NCBI RefSeq assembly: GCF_003626535.1 | Contig: NZ_RBAL01000003.1 | Location: 124,001-188,000, forward strand | DNA: 64,000 nucleotides | DNA from: Streptomyces hoynatensis | GTDB lineage: Bacteria > Actinomycetota > Actinomycetes > Streptomycetales > Streptomycetaceae | Reading direction: 5' to 3' | Shown here: positions 44,973-53,900 of the stretch, piece after piece | Position numbering within the stretch: the first letter of the stretch is position 1 | How the letters are laid out: the number at the start of each line of letters is the position of its first letter | Program-made: the position numbers and the translations under genes | Notes under the pieces: model-generated | The model's database searches: none | What the model was told of the DNA's origin: nothing | Seen by the model: only the letters and a program-made list of their open reading frames with translations

Positions 44973-45425
44973 TCACCTCGGCCGGGCCTGCGGCCCGAAC
45001 AGGTCGAGCAGCCTGACCCGGGCCGCCCGCACCCGGTAGGCCAGGATCTCCGCGATCACCCGGAGCAGCTGGTAGCCGAACGCCGGGTCCGCGTCGCACA
45101 TCGCCTGCACCTGGCCGCCGTCGAACTCGTAGGCCCGCACCGGGCTGAGCGCCTCCGCCCCGAAGTCCCACTCGTACGGCGGAAACAGCCAGGACCAGCC
45201 CAGCAGGTCGCCGGTGTCGAGCGAGGAGACCGCCGTCGGACGCGGCCCCTGCACCCTCAAGTCCAGCGTCACCGTTCCCGAGCGCAGTATCCAGAACCGG
45301 TCGGCCCGCCCCCGCTCCTCGAAGATCCGCTCGCCCTGCGCGAAGGACACCTCCCGCGCCACGGAGAGCAGCCGTTCCCGGTGACCGGCGGGCAGGATGC
45401 GGATCAGGCGGCGTGGAGCCGACAT
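44973..45425 (-). CDS. Stand-alone cyclic-nucleotide-binding domain protein
   Basis: 150 residues; GGGAGG lies ~10 bases before the ATG. The whole protein is one cNMP-binding beta-barrel (FAQGERIFEERGRADRFWIL, SGTVTLDL, SLDTGDLLGWSWLFPPYEWD) with a C-terminal helix (QLLRVIAEILAYRVRAARVR). The phosphate cassette is altered: GWSWLFPPYEW where GE.AL....R is usual, so cAMP binding is doubtful. No HTH follows, so it does not act as a Crp regulator by itself. It is divergent from the phosphatase/kinase gene at 45643, which may be a partner. Confidence 0.85.
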   Translation of the reverse strand: MSAPRRLIRILPAGHRERLLSVAREVSFAQGERIFEERGRADRFWILRSGTVTLDLRVQGPRPTAVSSLDTGDLLGWSWLFPPYEWDFGAEALSPVRAYEFDGGQVQAMCDADPAFGYQLLRVIAEILAYRVRAARVRLLDLFGPQARPR

Positions 45426-45642
45426 CGCCGGGCCACCTCCCTCAGCGGCGCACGATCCCCTTCGGCGGGGCTCTGTGCCATTGCACCCCGAACGGCCCAC
45501 CCGCGCATCCGGAGCCGCCGCCACCCCGGCGGGTCCGGGCCCGGCCCTGGGTCGCCGCCCGGGCGCGGGTCCGCGACAGTGGTGCCGAGGCCCGACGAGG
45601 ACCCGACGAACCCAGCCGAGGCCCGACGAGGAAGGGAGGACC

Positions 45643-48276
45643 GTGGACGCCACCCCGCAGCCGGAGGAGGACGGGGCCCCGCCCCCGGAGGCCCCCCTGC
45701 CCGCGGGCGCCCGCGCCGTCCTCCTGCTCGGCCCGGACGCCGAGGTGCTCGGCGCCACCTGCGGCGCCGAGCTGCTGACCGGCCGCCCGCCGGGCGGGCT
45801 GCGCGGCGTGCGGCTGCCCGAGCTGCTCACCGAGCCCGCGACCTGGCCGGTGCTCGCCGGGGCCGACGAGCCCGTCCGCGGCATGAACGCGCTGCGCCAC
45901 CCGGACGGGCGCGCCGTCGAGGTGGAACTCGCCGTCTGCCCGCTGCTCGCCGAGGGCCCGGGCCGGCTCCTCGTCGCGCTGACCCCGGGCGAGGCCGCCA
46001 GGCGCCGCGAGGAGGACCAGGCGCTGGTGCGCGCCCTGTTCGACCAGCGGCGCGTGGGCCTGGCCATCCACGACGCCGAACTCCTGATCAGCCGGATCAA
46101 CCTCGACCCGGGCACGCTGCTCACCGGCACGCCGGGACCGCCAAAGCGCCTGCCCGCGCCGCTGGAGTCGATGGTGGTGCCCGAGGACGCGCAGGCCATC
46201 CTGGAACGGCTGCGCACCGTCGCCGTCACCGGCGAGCCTCTCGCCTACTGGGAGCACTCCGCCCGCCTGGTCGACGCGCCCGACCGGGAGCGGGTGCTGG
46301 CCATCTCCGGCATGCAGCTGCTGAGCCCGGATCAGCTGCTGCTCGGGATCGTCAGCCTCTTCAACGACATCACCGAGCAGCACCAGAGCCGCCGCCGGAT
46401 GGATCTGCTGCACACCGCGGCCAAGCGCATCGGGGCCTCGCTCGACGTGCACCACAACGCCGAGGCGCTGACCCGGGTCCTCGTCCCCGAGTTCGCCGAC
46501 CTGGCCGCCGTCGACCTCGCCGAGGCGGTGCTGGGCGGCGACGAGCCGGGACCCGCGCTCTCCGGCGCCGCCCTCAGACGCGTGGCCACCACCTTCGTCG
46601 GGAACGGCTGGCCCGCCGACGTCTTCGCCCGGGGCGCCGCCTTCCACATCGAGCACCTGGACGGCCCGGGCGCCGCCGAGGGGCTGGCCACGCTGGAGCC
46701 GGGCGAGGACGCGCTGCGGGTGCGGGCCGCGGACACCGGGGCGGCAGGACCGCGGGCGCGCGAGCTGCTGCCGGCCGGGGGCTCGCGCATGGTGCTCGCG
46801 CTGCGGGCCCGCGGCCAGGTGCTCGGCTGCATCTCCCTGTGGCGCGGCACCGGCCGCACCCGCTTCACCCGGCAGGACGCCGACCTGGCCGAGGAGGTCG
46901 GCTCGCGCGCCGCCCTCAGCGTGGACAACGCCCGCAGGTACACCCGCGAGCACCGCACCCTGGAGACCCTCCAGCGCAGCCTGCTGCCGCAGCCGGTGTA
47001 CGAGCTGACCGCCGCCAAGACCGCGGGCAGCTACGTGCCGGCCGGGACCGCGGCGGGGATCGGCGGCGGCTGGTACGACGTCATCCCGCTGTCCTCGGCG
47101 CGGGTCGCGTTCGTCATCGGCGACGTCGCGGGGCACGGGCTGAGCGCCACCGCGACCATGGGGCGGCTGCGCACCGCCGTGCAGACCCTCGCCGATCTCG
47201 ACCTGGCCCCGGACGAGTTGCTGACCAGGCTCGACGACCTGGCCATCAGGCTCGCCGACACGCCGCGCCCCGGCGGCTCCGTCGGCGGCGCCATCGGCGC
47301 CACCTGCCTGTACTGCGTCTACGACCCGGTCAGCGGGGGCTGCAGCATGGCCGCGGCGGGGCGGCTGCCCCCGCTGGTCGCCCGGCCGGGGGAGCCCGCG
47401 GTGGAGGCGCCGCTGAAGGCGGGGCCGCCGCTGGGCGTCGGCGGCACCCCCTTCGAGAGCGTGCGGGTCCGCGTCGACCCGGGCAGCCTGCTGGTCTTCT
47501 ACAGCGAGGAACTCGTCGCGCAGAACCCCCAGAACGCCCGGCCGGCCCGCGACCCGCAGGAGGCCGGGGAGGGCGCGGAGGCCGGGGAGGGCGGGAACGC
47601 CACGGGCGGCGAGGCGCGCCAGGCCGACGCGGGCGGGGGCGTCCGGGACGCCGGGGACGCCGGCGGGGCGGCACAGGCCACGGACGCCGGGGGCGCCGGG
47701 GAGGGGCGGGGCGTGCCGGGGGACGAGGGCCCCACCCGGGAGGAACGGGCGCGGCTGCTGCGGGAGCGGGTCACCGCGGAGGCGGCGGCGGGACACAGCC
47801 CCGCCGAGATCGGCCAGGCCCTGCTCGACGCCCTGCTGCCGCGGCGCGCCCCGGCCAACGACGTCGCCCTGCTCGTCGCCCAGGTCAGGCCGCTGCCGCC
47901 CGCCGCCACCATGGACTGGCAGTTCCCCGCCGAGCCCGCCGTCGTCGGCCGGGCGCGCGACGTCGTCATCGCCCAGCTCGTCGAGTGGGGCCTGGCAGGC
48001 AACGCCTTCCCCACCGAACTCATCGTCAGCGAGCTGGTCACCAACGCCATCCGCTACGCGGGCGGCCCCGTGGGGCTGCGCCTGATCCGCGACGAGACCC
48101 TGGTGTGCGAGGTGTCGGACCCCAGCGAGACCCAGCCCCACCTGCGGCGCGCCAGGCCGACCGACGAGGGCGGGCGCGGCCTGTTCCTCGTCGCCCAGCT
48201 CGCCCACCGCTGGGGCAGCAGGTACACCGCGGCGGGCAAGACGATCTGGACGGAGCAGCCCCTGGACCGCGGTTGA
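45643..48276 (+). CDS. PAS-GAF-PP2C (SpoIIE) phosphatase with C-terminal HATPase domain
   Basis: 877 residues from a GTG just after GGGAGGA. Order: N-terminal PAS-like region (~15-120), PAS (~130-250, ending SLFNDITEQHQSRRR), GAF (~255-430), PP2C/SpoIIE phosphatase (~445-720), RsbW-type ATPase (~755-877; ELIVSELVTNAIRYAGG, VSDPSETQPHL, TDEGGRGLFLV). It should both dephosphorylate and phosphorylate anti-anti-sigma factors. The first metal motif reads GGGWYD instead of GGDWYD; GDVAGHG and the late APANDVALLV remain. Residues ~626-700 are a Gly/Ala/Asp/Glu-rich insertion inside the phosphatase domain. Confidence 0.9.
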   Translation: MDATPQPEEDGAPPPEAPLPAGARAVLLLGPDAEVLGATCGAELLTGRPPGGLRGVRLPELLTEPATWPVLAGADEPVRGMNALRHPDGRAVEVELAVCPLLAEGPGRLLVALTPGEAARRREEDQALVRALFDQRRVGLAIHDAELLISRINLDPGTLLTGTPGPPKRLPAPLESMVVPEDAQAILERLRTVAVTGEPLAYWEHSARLVDAPDRERVLAISGMQLLSPDQLLLGIVSLFNDITEQHQSRRRMDLLHTAAKRIGASLDVHHNAEALTRVLVPEFADLAAVDLAEAVLGGDEPGPALSGAALRRVATTFVGNGWPADVFARGAAFHIEHLDGPGAAEGLATLEPGEDALRVRAADTGAAGPRARELLPAGGSRMVLALRARGQVLGCISLWRGTGRTRFTRQDADLAEEVGSRAALSVDNARRYTREHRTLETLQRSLLPQPVYELTAAKTAGSYVPAGTAAGIGGGWYDVIPLSSARVAFVIGDVAGHGLSATATMGRLRTAVQTLADLDLAPDELLTRLDDLAIRLADTPRPGGSVGGAIGATCLYCVYDPVSGGCSMAAAGRLPPLVARPGEPAVEAPLKAGPPLGVGGTPFESVRVRVDPGSLLVFYSEELVAQNPQNARPARDPQEAGEGAEAGEGGNATGGEARQADAGGGVRDAGDAGGAAQATDAGGAGEGRGVPGDEGPTREERARLLRERVTAEAAAGHSPAEIGQALLDALLPRRAPANDVALLVAQVRPLPPAATMDWQFPAEPAVVGRARDVVIAQLVEWGLAGNAFPTELIVSELVTNAIRYAGGPVGLRLIRDETLVCEVSDPSETQPHLRRARPTDEGGRGLFLVAQLAHRWGSRYTAAGKTIWTEQPLDRG

Positions 48277-48384
48277 CGCCCGCTCCCGCCGCCGGGCCCA
48301 ACCCGTCCCGGCGGGCGGGCCGTTGTGCGGCCCCAGGGGCAGGGGCCGCCCCCGCGCGCGTCACGGCCTGTCGGTGCCAGCGCC

Positions 48385-48390
48385 TAAGGT
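48385..48390 (+). promoter_or_regulatory. -10 element of a probable leaderless SMC-operon mRNA
   Basis: TAAGGT ends 7 bases before the GTG at 48398, with no ribosome-binding sequence in between, as in leaderless streptomycete transcripts. Confidence 0.45.
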
Positions 48391-48397
48391 TCTCCTC

Positions 48398-49927
48398 GTG
48401 ACCGCACCACCGCCTGTGACCTCGGACGACCAGCCCGCCGTCCCCGGCGCGCGGCCGGCCCCCGGCCCCGCGGCGGACGAGGGCCTGGCGCGCCGGCTGC
48501 GCGCCCTGGCCTGCACCGCGCCCCTGCACGACCTGGACGCGCGCAAGGCCAACCTGGCGGGCGAGTACAGCACCTACGCCATGGCGGAGATCGCGCTGGC
48601 CGCCATCGACCTGGTCACCCTGAGCATGGACTTCGACGCGGGCGCGGACCACGAGCAGATCGTGGCCAGGCTCCTGCCGCGCATCGCCGCCCAGGCCCCC
48701 GGGCGCGCCCCCGCGGAGCACGAGCGCGTGGCCCGCTGGGTTCTGGACAACCTGATCAACGTCGGCAGCGTCGACCGGGGCTTCCGCGCCGTCTACGGCA
48801 CCTTCGGGCCGGACGGCGCATATGTGCGCAGGGACTACGACTTCAAGCTCATCGAGGAGGTGCCGGGACCCGGCGGCGGGGTCTACCTGCGCACCACGGA
48901 CGAGGCGGTCAACGTGCTCGTCGGCGCCCTGGACACCGACGTCACCAGCGCCCAGATCGCGGCCGAGGTCAAGCTGGAGGTGCTGATCAGCCGCGGCCGG
49001 CTGGCCGACGCCCAGCTCGCGGCCGAGCAGGCGCGCTACCGCACCGTCCAGTACGCCGAGACCCTGCGCCGCACCCTGGAGACCACCAGGCGCAACGTCC
49101 GGGCCGTCGACTGGCTGCACGCCGTCCCCGACATGATCAGCGAGGCGCTGGACCACATCGCCGACCGCTACCGCCACGAGAACGCGATCCTCACCCACAT
49201 CCGCCGGGCCCGCGACGAGGCCACCGGCGCCGGGCCCAAGCTGCGCGCCGCCGAGCTCGTCGACATCGTCAAGGACTGCATCCGCCGCCACACCCAGCTG
49301 CAGACCCGGCTGCTCGAGGCGGGCCCGCTGTTCCGCGCCGAGCAGGACCGGCAGGCGTTCCAGCCCCCGGCCGCCCGCGCCGGCACCGACCTGTACGGGC
49401 AGTTGCTCGCCCCGCTGCTGCCCGCGCCGCTGGAGCGGGCCACCCGCGTCACCGACGCCTTCTTCGCCCGCGGCACCGGCCCGCGCCCGCCCGGCGCCGT
49501 GCGGCTCGCCGACCTCGCCGAGCTGCTGCTCACCCCGCCAGCGCCCCGCGAGCACCTGGGGGCCGAGCTGCCCGAGCCCGACCTGATCGCCACCCCGGAC
49601 GACAGCCGTTTCAGCGAGGAGCAGCTCGCCGCCGCCCTCGACCTGCTGCGGCTGCCGCAGGACGCGCCGCGCCGGCTCTCCGGCCTGCTCGCCGAGGCGC
49701 GGCGCACCGACCCCGACCTGCCCTACCTGGTGGCCCTGCTCGCGGTGCACGCCGCGAGCCCCGCCGTGGGCACCGCCTACCGGCAGGGGGAGAGCCGGCT
49801 GCTGTTCGCGGTGGACGACGGGACCCCGCTGGAGGACCCGGAGTTCGGCGGCGCCGACCTCATCGTCGGCACGGCCCTGCTGGACGCGGCCGGCATGGCC
49901 GCGGCCCGCGCGGAGCCCGCCCCGTGA
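48398..49927 (+). CDS. JetA/MksF-like (kleisin-type) SMC-complex subunit
   Basis: 509 residues from the GTG at 48398. The N-terminal ~170 residues look like winged-helix modules (LAGEYSTYAMAEIALAAIDL, WVLDNLINVGSVDRGFRAVY, VYLRTTDEAVNVLVGALD). Residues ~180-310 are a long helical region (AEVKLEVLISRGRLADAQLA, YAETLRRTLETTRRNVRAVD). The C-terminal third (ATRVTDAFFARG onward) is a further helical domain. The order and texture match the MukF/MksF/JetA class, which links KITE and SMC subunits. The assignment rests on these features and on the operon; I cannot confirm the family from motifs alone. No DNA-binding motif is proven. Confidence 0.6.
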   Translation: MTAPPPVTSDDQPAVPGARPAPGPAADEGLARRLRALACTAPLHDLDARKANLAGEYSTYAMAEIALAAIDLVTLSMDFDAGADHEQIVARLLPRIAAQAPGRAPAEHERVARWVLDNLINVGSVDRGFRAVYGTFGPDGAYVRRDYDFKLIEEVPGPGGGVYLRTTDEAVNVLVGALDTDVTSAQIAAEVKLEVLISRGRLADAQLAAEQARYRTVQYAETLRRTLETTRRNVRAVDWLHAVPDMISEALDHIADRYRHENAILTHIRRARDEATGAGPKLRAAELVDIVKDCIRRHTQLQTRLLEAGPLFRAEQDRQAFQPPAARAGTDLYGQLLAPLLPAPLERATRVTDAFFARGTGPRPPGAVRLADLAELLLTPPAPREHLGAELPEPDLIATPDDSRFSEEQLAAALDLLRLPQDAPRRLSGLLAEARRTDPDLPYLVALLAVHAASPAVGTAYRQGESRLLFAVDDGTPLEDPEFGGADLIVGTALLDAAGMAAARAEPAP

Positions 49928-50105
49928 CCCCGGCCCACGGCCGCCCGGCCGGCCCGCGCGGCGCCCGGCCGGCGCACCCCGCCCCCGGCCCGCCCGGCCC
50001 CCCGGGCCCGCCCCCGTTCCCCCACTGCCCGTCCCACCACGCGCCCGCGCCGGGGAGCTCCCCCCGGGCACGGGCCGCCGTGCGATCCGCGAGGAGCCCA
50101 CGCCG

Positions 50106-50966
50106 ATGAGTGACCCCGGCCACGAGACCGCGAGCGAGACCAGAGGCGCCCCGACGCCCGCCGACGCCGCCGACGCCGCGCGGCTGGTCTCCTTCGGCCT
50201 GCAGCCGAGGCTGCTGCCCGCCCGCGACGCCGAGTACGGCGCCCTGCTGCGGCGCTACCAGGAGGAGCCCGCCTTCGCCAGGCTCGCCGACGCCGTCGCC
50301 ACCGGCCTCGGCCTGGTCGTGCTCGAAGTGTCCGCCCGGGCGGGAATGGCCGTGGCCGCCGCGGAGGACTCCGTCTTCGCCGTCCGCATGGGCGAGTACG
50401 CGCGCCGCGCCGCGGCCGACCCCGCCGACCGCTTCCTGCACGGCCTCGCGCACCTGGCCGTGGCCGCCCTGGCCTTCCCCCGCCCCGAGGACCTCGCCGA
50501 CGACGGCTACCTGGGCCGCATCACCGTCAACGGCGTCGAGTCCTTCGTCCGCGAGGCCTGCCGCCGCCTGGCGGAACGCGCCGCGGAGCAGGGCGAGAAC
50601 ACCGACCCGGCCGCCGACGCCCCCGGCCTGGAGGCGGCCTGGCGGGTCTACGCCAGGCGCAGCGCCACCGGCGCCACCAAGGACGCCCGGCGGCTGGCCG
50701 GCTCCACGACCGGCATCGTCGGCAAGGCCGTCGCCTTCCTCGCGGACTCCGGCTTCCTGCAGCGCACCGGGGACGAGGCGGGCGGCGCCTACCGCACCAC
50801 CCCCCGCTACCAGCTCCAGGTCCGCGACCTGGCCGCGGGCGCGGCCATGGCCGAACTGCTCGACCTCGGCATCGTCCCCGTCGCCGACGGCAGCGCGTCG
50901 CTGCTGCCACCGGACGACGGCGCCCTCGGCCTCGCCGAGGGCGCGGGTCTGCCCTTCTACGGCTGA
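50106..50966 (+). CDS. JetB/MksE-like (KITE) SMC-complex subunit
   Basis: 286 residues. ARDAEYGALLRRYQEEPAFA and LADAVATGLGLVVLEVSARA resemble the start of MksE/JetB proteins, which are winged-helix KITE subunits. Residues ~180-250 (ARRLAGSTTGIVGKAVAFLA, DSGFLQRTGDEAGGAYRTTP, RYQLQVRDLA) look like a winged helix. It is encoded 178 bp after the JetA-like gene and 11 bp before the SMC-like gene, the gene order A-B-C of Wadjet and F-E-B of Mks systems. Confidence 0.6.
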   Translation: MSDPGHETASETRGAPTPADAADAARLVSFGLQPRLLPARDAEYGALLRRYQEEPAFARLADAVATGLGLVVLEVSARAGMAVAAAEDSVFAVRMGEYARRAAADPADRFLHGLAHLAVAALAFPRPEDLADDGYLGRITVNGVESFVREACRRLAERAAEQGENTDPAADAPGLEAAWRVYARRSATGATKDARRLAGSTTGIVGKAVAFLADSGFLQRTGDEAGGAYRTTPRYQLQVRDLAAGAAMAELLDLGIVPVADGSASLLPPDDGALGLAEGAGLPFYG

Positions 50967-50977
50967 GAGAGGCCCCC

Positions 50978-53900
50978 ATGTACGAGCTTTCCAGGGTCCG
51001 CCTCTACTCCATCGGGCCCGCGGGCGCCCGCTACGCCGACACCGTCCTCGACCTGCGCGGCGTCGGCGACCCCGTGCCCCACCCGGCCCCGGCGCAGGCC
51101 GACTTCTTCGAGGAGGAACCCACGGGCCCGCCGCGCCGCCCGGCCCCGGCCGGGGTCCTCTTCCTGGAGAACGGCGGCGGCAAGTCCGTGCTGCTGAAGC
51201 TGATCTTCTCGGTGATGCTGCCGGGCCACCGCAACACCCTGGGCGGCGCCAGCTCCGGCGTGCTGCGCAAATTCCTCCTCGCCGACGACTGCGGTCACGT
51301 CGCGCTCGAATGGCAGCACACCCTCACCGGGGAGACCGTCGTCGTGGGCAAGGTCAGCGAGTGGCGCGGCCGTCAGGTCTCCGGGGACCCGCGCAAGTTC
51401 GCCGAGGCCTGGTACTCCTTCCGGCCCGGTCCGGGGATGAGCCTCGACTCCCTGCCGGTGGCCGAGTCCACCGCCCTGCGCCCGCGGGCCGACGGCGCCT
51501 CGGGCGCCAGGGGGCGCCGCCGCACCATGAAGGGCTTCCGGGACGTCCTCACCGAGACCGGCAAGGCCTACCCCAACCTGGACGTGGTCTGGGAGGAGGT
51601 CCACGAGCGCTGGATCGAGCACCTGAACCGCCTCGGCCTCGACCCCGAACTCTTCCGCTACCAGCGGGAGATGAACGCCGACGAGGGCGAGGCCGCCGGC
51701 CTGTTCGCGGTCAAGAACGACTCGGACTTCACCGACCTGCTGCTGCGCGCCGTCACCGACACCCGCGACACCGACGGCCTGGCCGACCTCGTGCACGGCT
51801 TCGCCCACAAGCTCGGCCGCCGCGCCGAACTCGCCGCGGAGCGCGACTTCACCGCGGGCTCCCTCGACCTGCTCACCCGGATCACCGAGGCCGCCGCCGC
51901 GCGCGACGCGGCCCGCGCGGTCCACGCCGGCGCCGAGCGGCGCACCCGGGCCCTCGCCGCCCGCCTGGCCGCCCGCGGGGAGCGGGAGCGCGGCCTGGCC
52001 GCCGAGCTCGCCGAGCGGGTGGCCGCCGCCGGGCGCGCGGTGACCGAGGCGGAAGGGGCCCGCGAGCACGCCGCCCTGACCGCGGCGGAGCTGGCCTACC
52101 GCCACGCCACGCTGGCGCTCGGCGCGGCGGAGAAGGCCGCCACGGCCCAGCGCCGCGAGCTGACGGAGGCCCGCACGCTGCACTCCGCCTGGCAGGCCGC
52201 GGAGACCGTGCTCCAGCACCGGGCCGCGGCCGACCGCGCGGCGCGGGTGGCCGCCGCCATCCGGGAGGCCGAGCGGGACGCCGCCCCCGCCCTCGCCGCC
52301 CGCGGGCGGGCCGCCGCCGCCCTGGTCCGCGCCCTGCACGCGGCGGCCGCCGCGGCGGAGCGCGCCGCGGCCGAGCAGGAGGAGCGTTCCGCCGCCATCC
52401 AGGCCGAGGCGGAGGCCGCGCACCGCGACGCCACCACCGCGGCCACCGAGGCGCAGCGCGCCCGCAGCGAGAGCGCCCACCTGCGGCAGCGGCTGGCCGA
52501 GGCCGAGCAGGAGACCGCGGAGGCGGTACGGGCCGGCTGGCTCGCGGGCACCGACCCGGCCAGGGCCGCCCTGGCCGCGGGCGACGCGGCGGCCCAGGCC
52601 GCCACCGCCCTGGCCTCGGCCAGAGAGGCCGCCGCCAGGACCGCCGAGCTGGCCGGGCAGGCCACGGCCGAGCACACCAGGGCCGAGCTGGCCGCCGCCC
52701 GCGCCGCGGACGCCGCGCAGGCCGCCAGGTCCGCCTGGGCGGCCGAGCACCGCACCGCCGCCGCCCTGGCCGCCGAGCCGCACCTCGCCCGGCTCCTCGG
52801 CCTCGCCCCCGGCGGGAGGGACGGCGCAGCGGAGGGCGCACCCGGGGCGCGGCGCCCGGGTCCCGAGGCGGAGGAGCCGGGCGAGCCCGGGCTGACCGCC
52901 GAGGAGCTCGACCGGAACGCCGAGTTGCTCGGCGAGCTGCTCGACGAGCGCGTCTCCGCCGCCGAGCGGCAGCTGTTCGAGCTGCGCACCGCCGCCGCCG
53001 ACGACGCCCGCATCCTCGCCGCCCTCGGCGACGGCGGGCTGCTGCCGCCCGGCCCCGACGTGCTGGCCACCGTCGAGTTCCTCGGCGAGCACGGCATCCC
53101 GGCCCTGCCCGGCTGGCGCTACCTCGCCCAGGCCGTCGACCCGGCCGACCACGCCGCCGTGCTGGCGGCGCGGCCCGAGCTGGTCGACGGGGTCGTCATC
53201 ACCGACCCGCACAGCCACGCCCGTGCCCGGGAGGTGCTCTCGGGCGCCGCCCTGCTCCCGCGTTCCGCCGTCGCCGTCGGCACCGCGGCCGCGCTGCTCG
53301 CCCCCACCCCGCCGCCCGGCGGGCGCGACAGCGGCGTCTTCCTCGTGCCGCCCAACCCGGCGATGCACGACGAGCGCGCCGCCGACGACGAGCGCCGCGC
53401 GCTGCGCGAGCGCGCCACCGCCCGGGATGCGGAGATCCGTTCCCTCGCCGCCCGGGTCTCCGCCGACCGCACCCTCTCCGCCAGGCTCGCCTCCTGGCGC
53501 ACGGGCTGCCCCGCCGGGCGCCTGGCGGAGCTGGCCGCGGCGGCCGAGCGGGCCGGGGCCGAGGCCGAGGCGGCCCGCGAGCGGCTGGCCGCGGCCGAGG
53601 CCGCCAGGGCCGCCGCCGAGGAGGCAGCCGCCGAGGCGGCCAGGGCCCGCGACGAGCGGCAGGAGGCGGCCCAGCGCGCCGCCCGGGCGGCCGACGCCCT
53701 CCAGGGCCTGGCCTTCCGGCTGCGCGAACGCACCCGCTGGCAGGCCGGGTTGAAGGAGCTGGCCGCCGAGGCGGCCGAGGCGGAGGCCAGGGCCGCCGAG
53801 CTGCTCGCCCGCGCCAGGGCCGCCGACGAGGACCGCCGTACCGCGCAGCGCGCCGCCGACGACGCGCGCCGCACGGCAAGCGCCCTGCGCGCCGAGCGCG

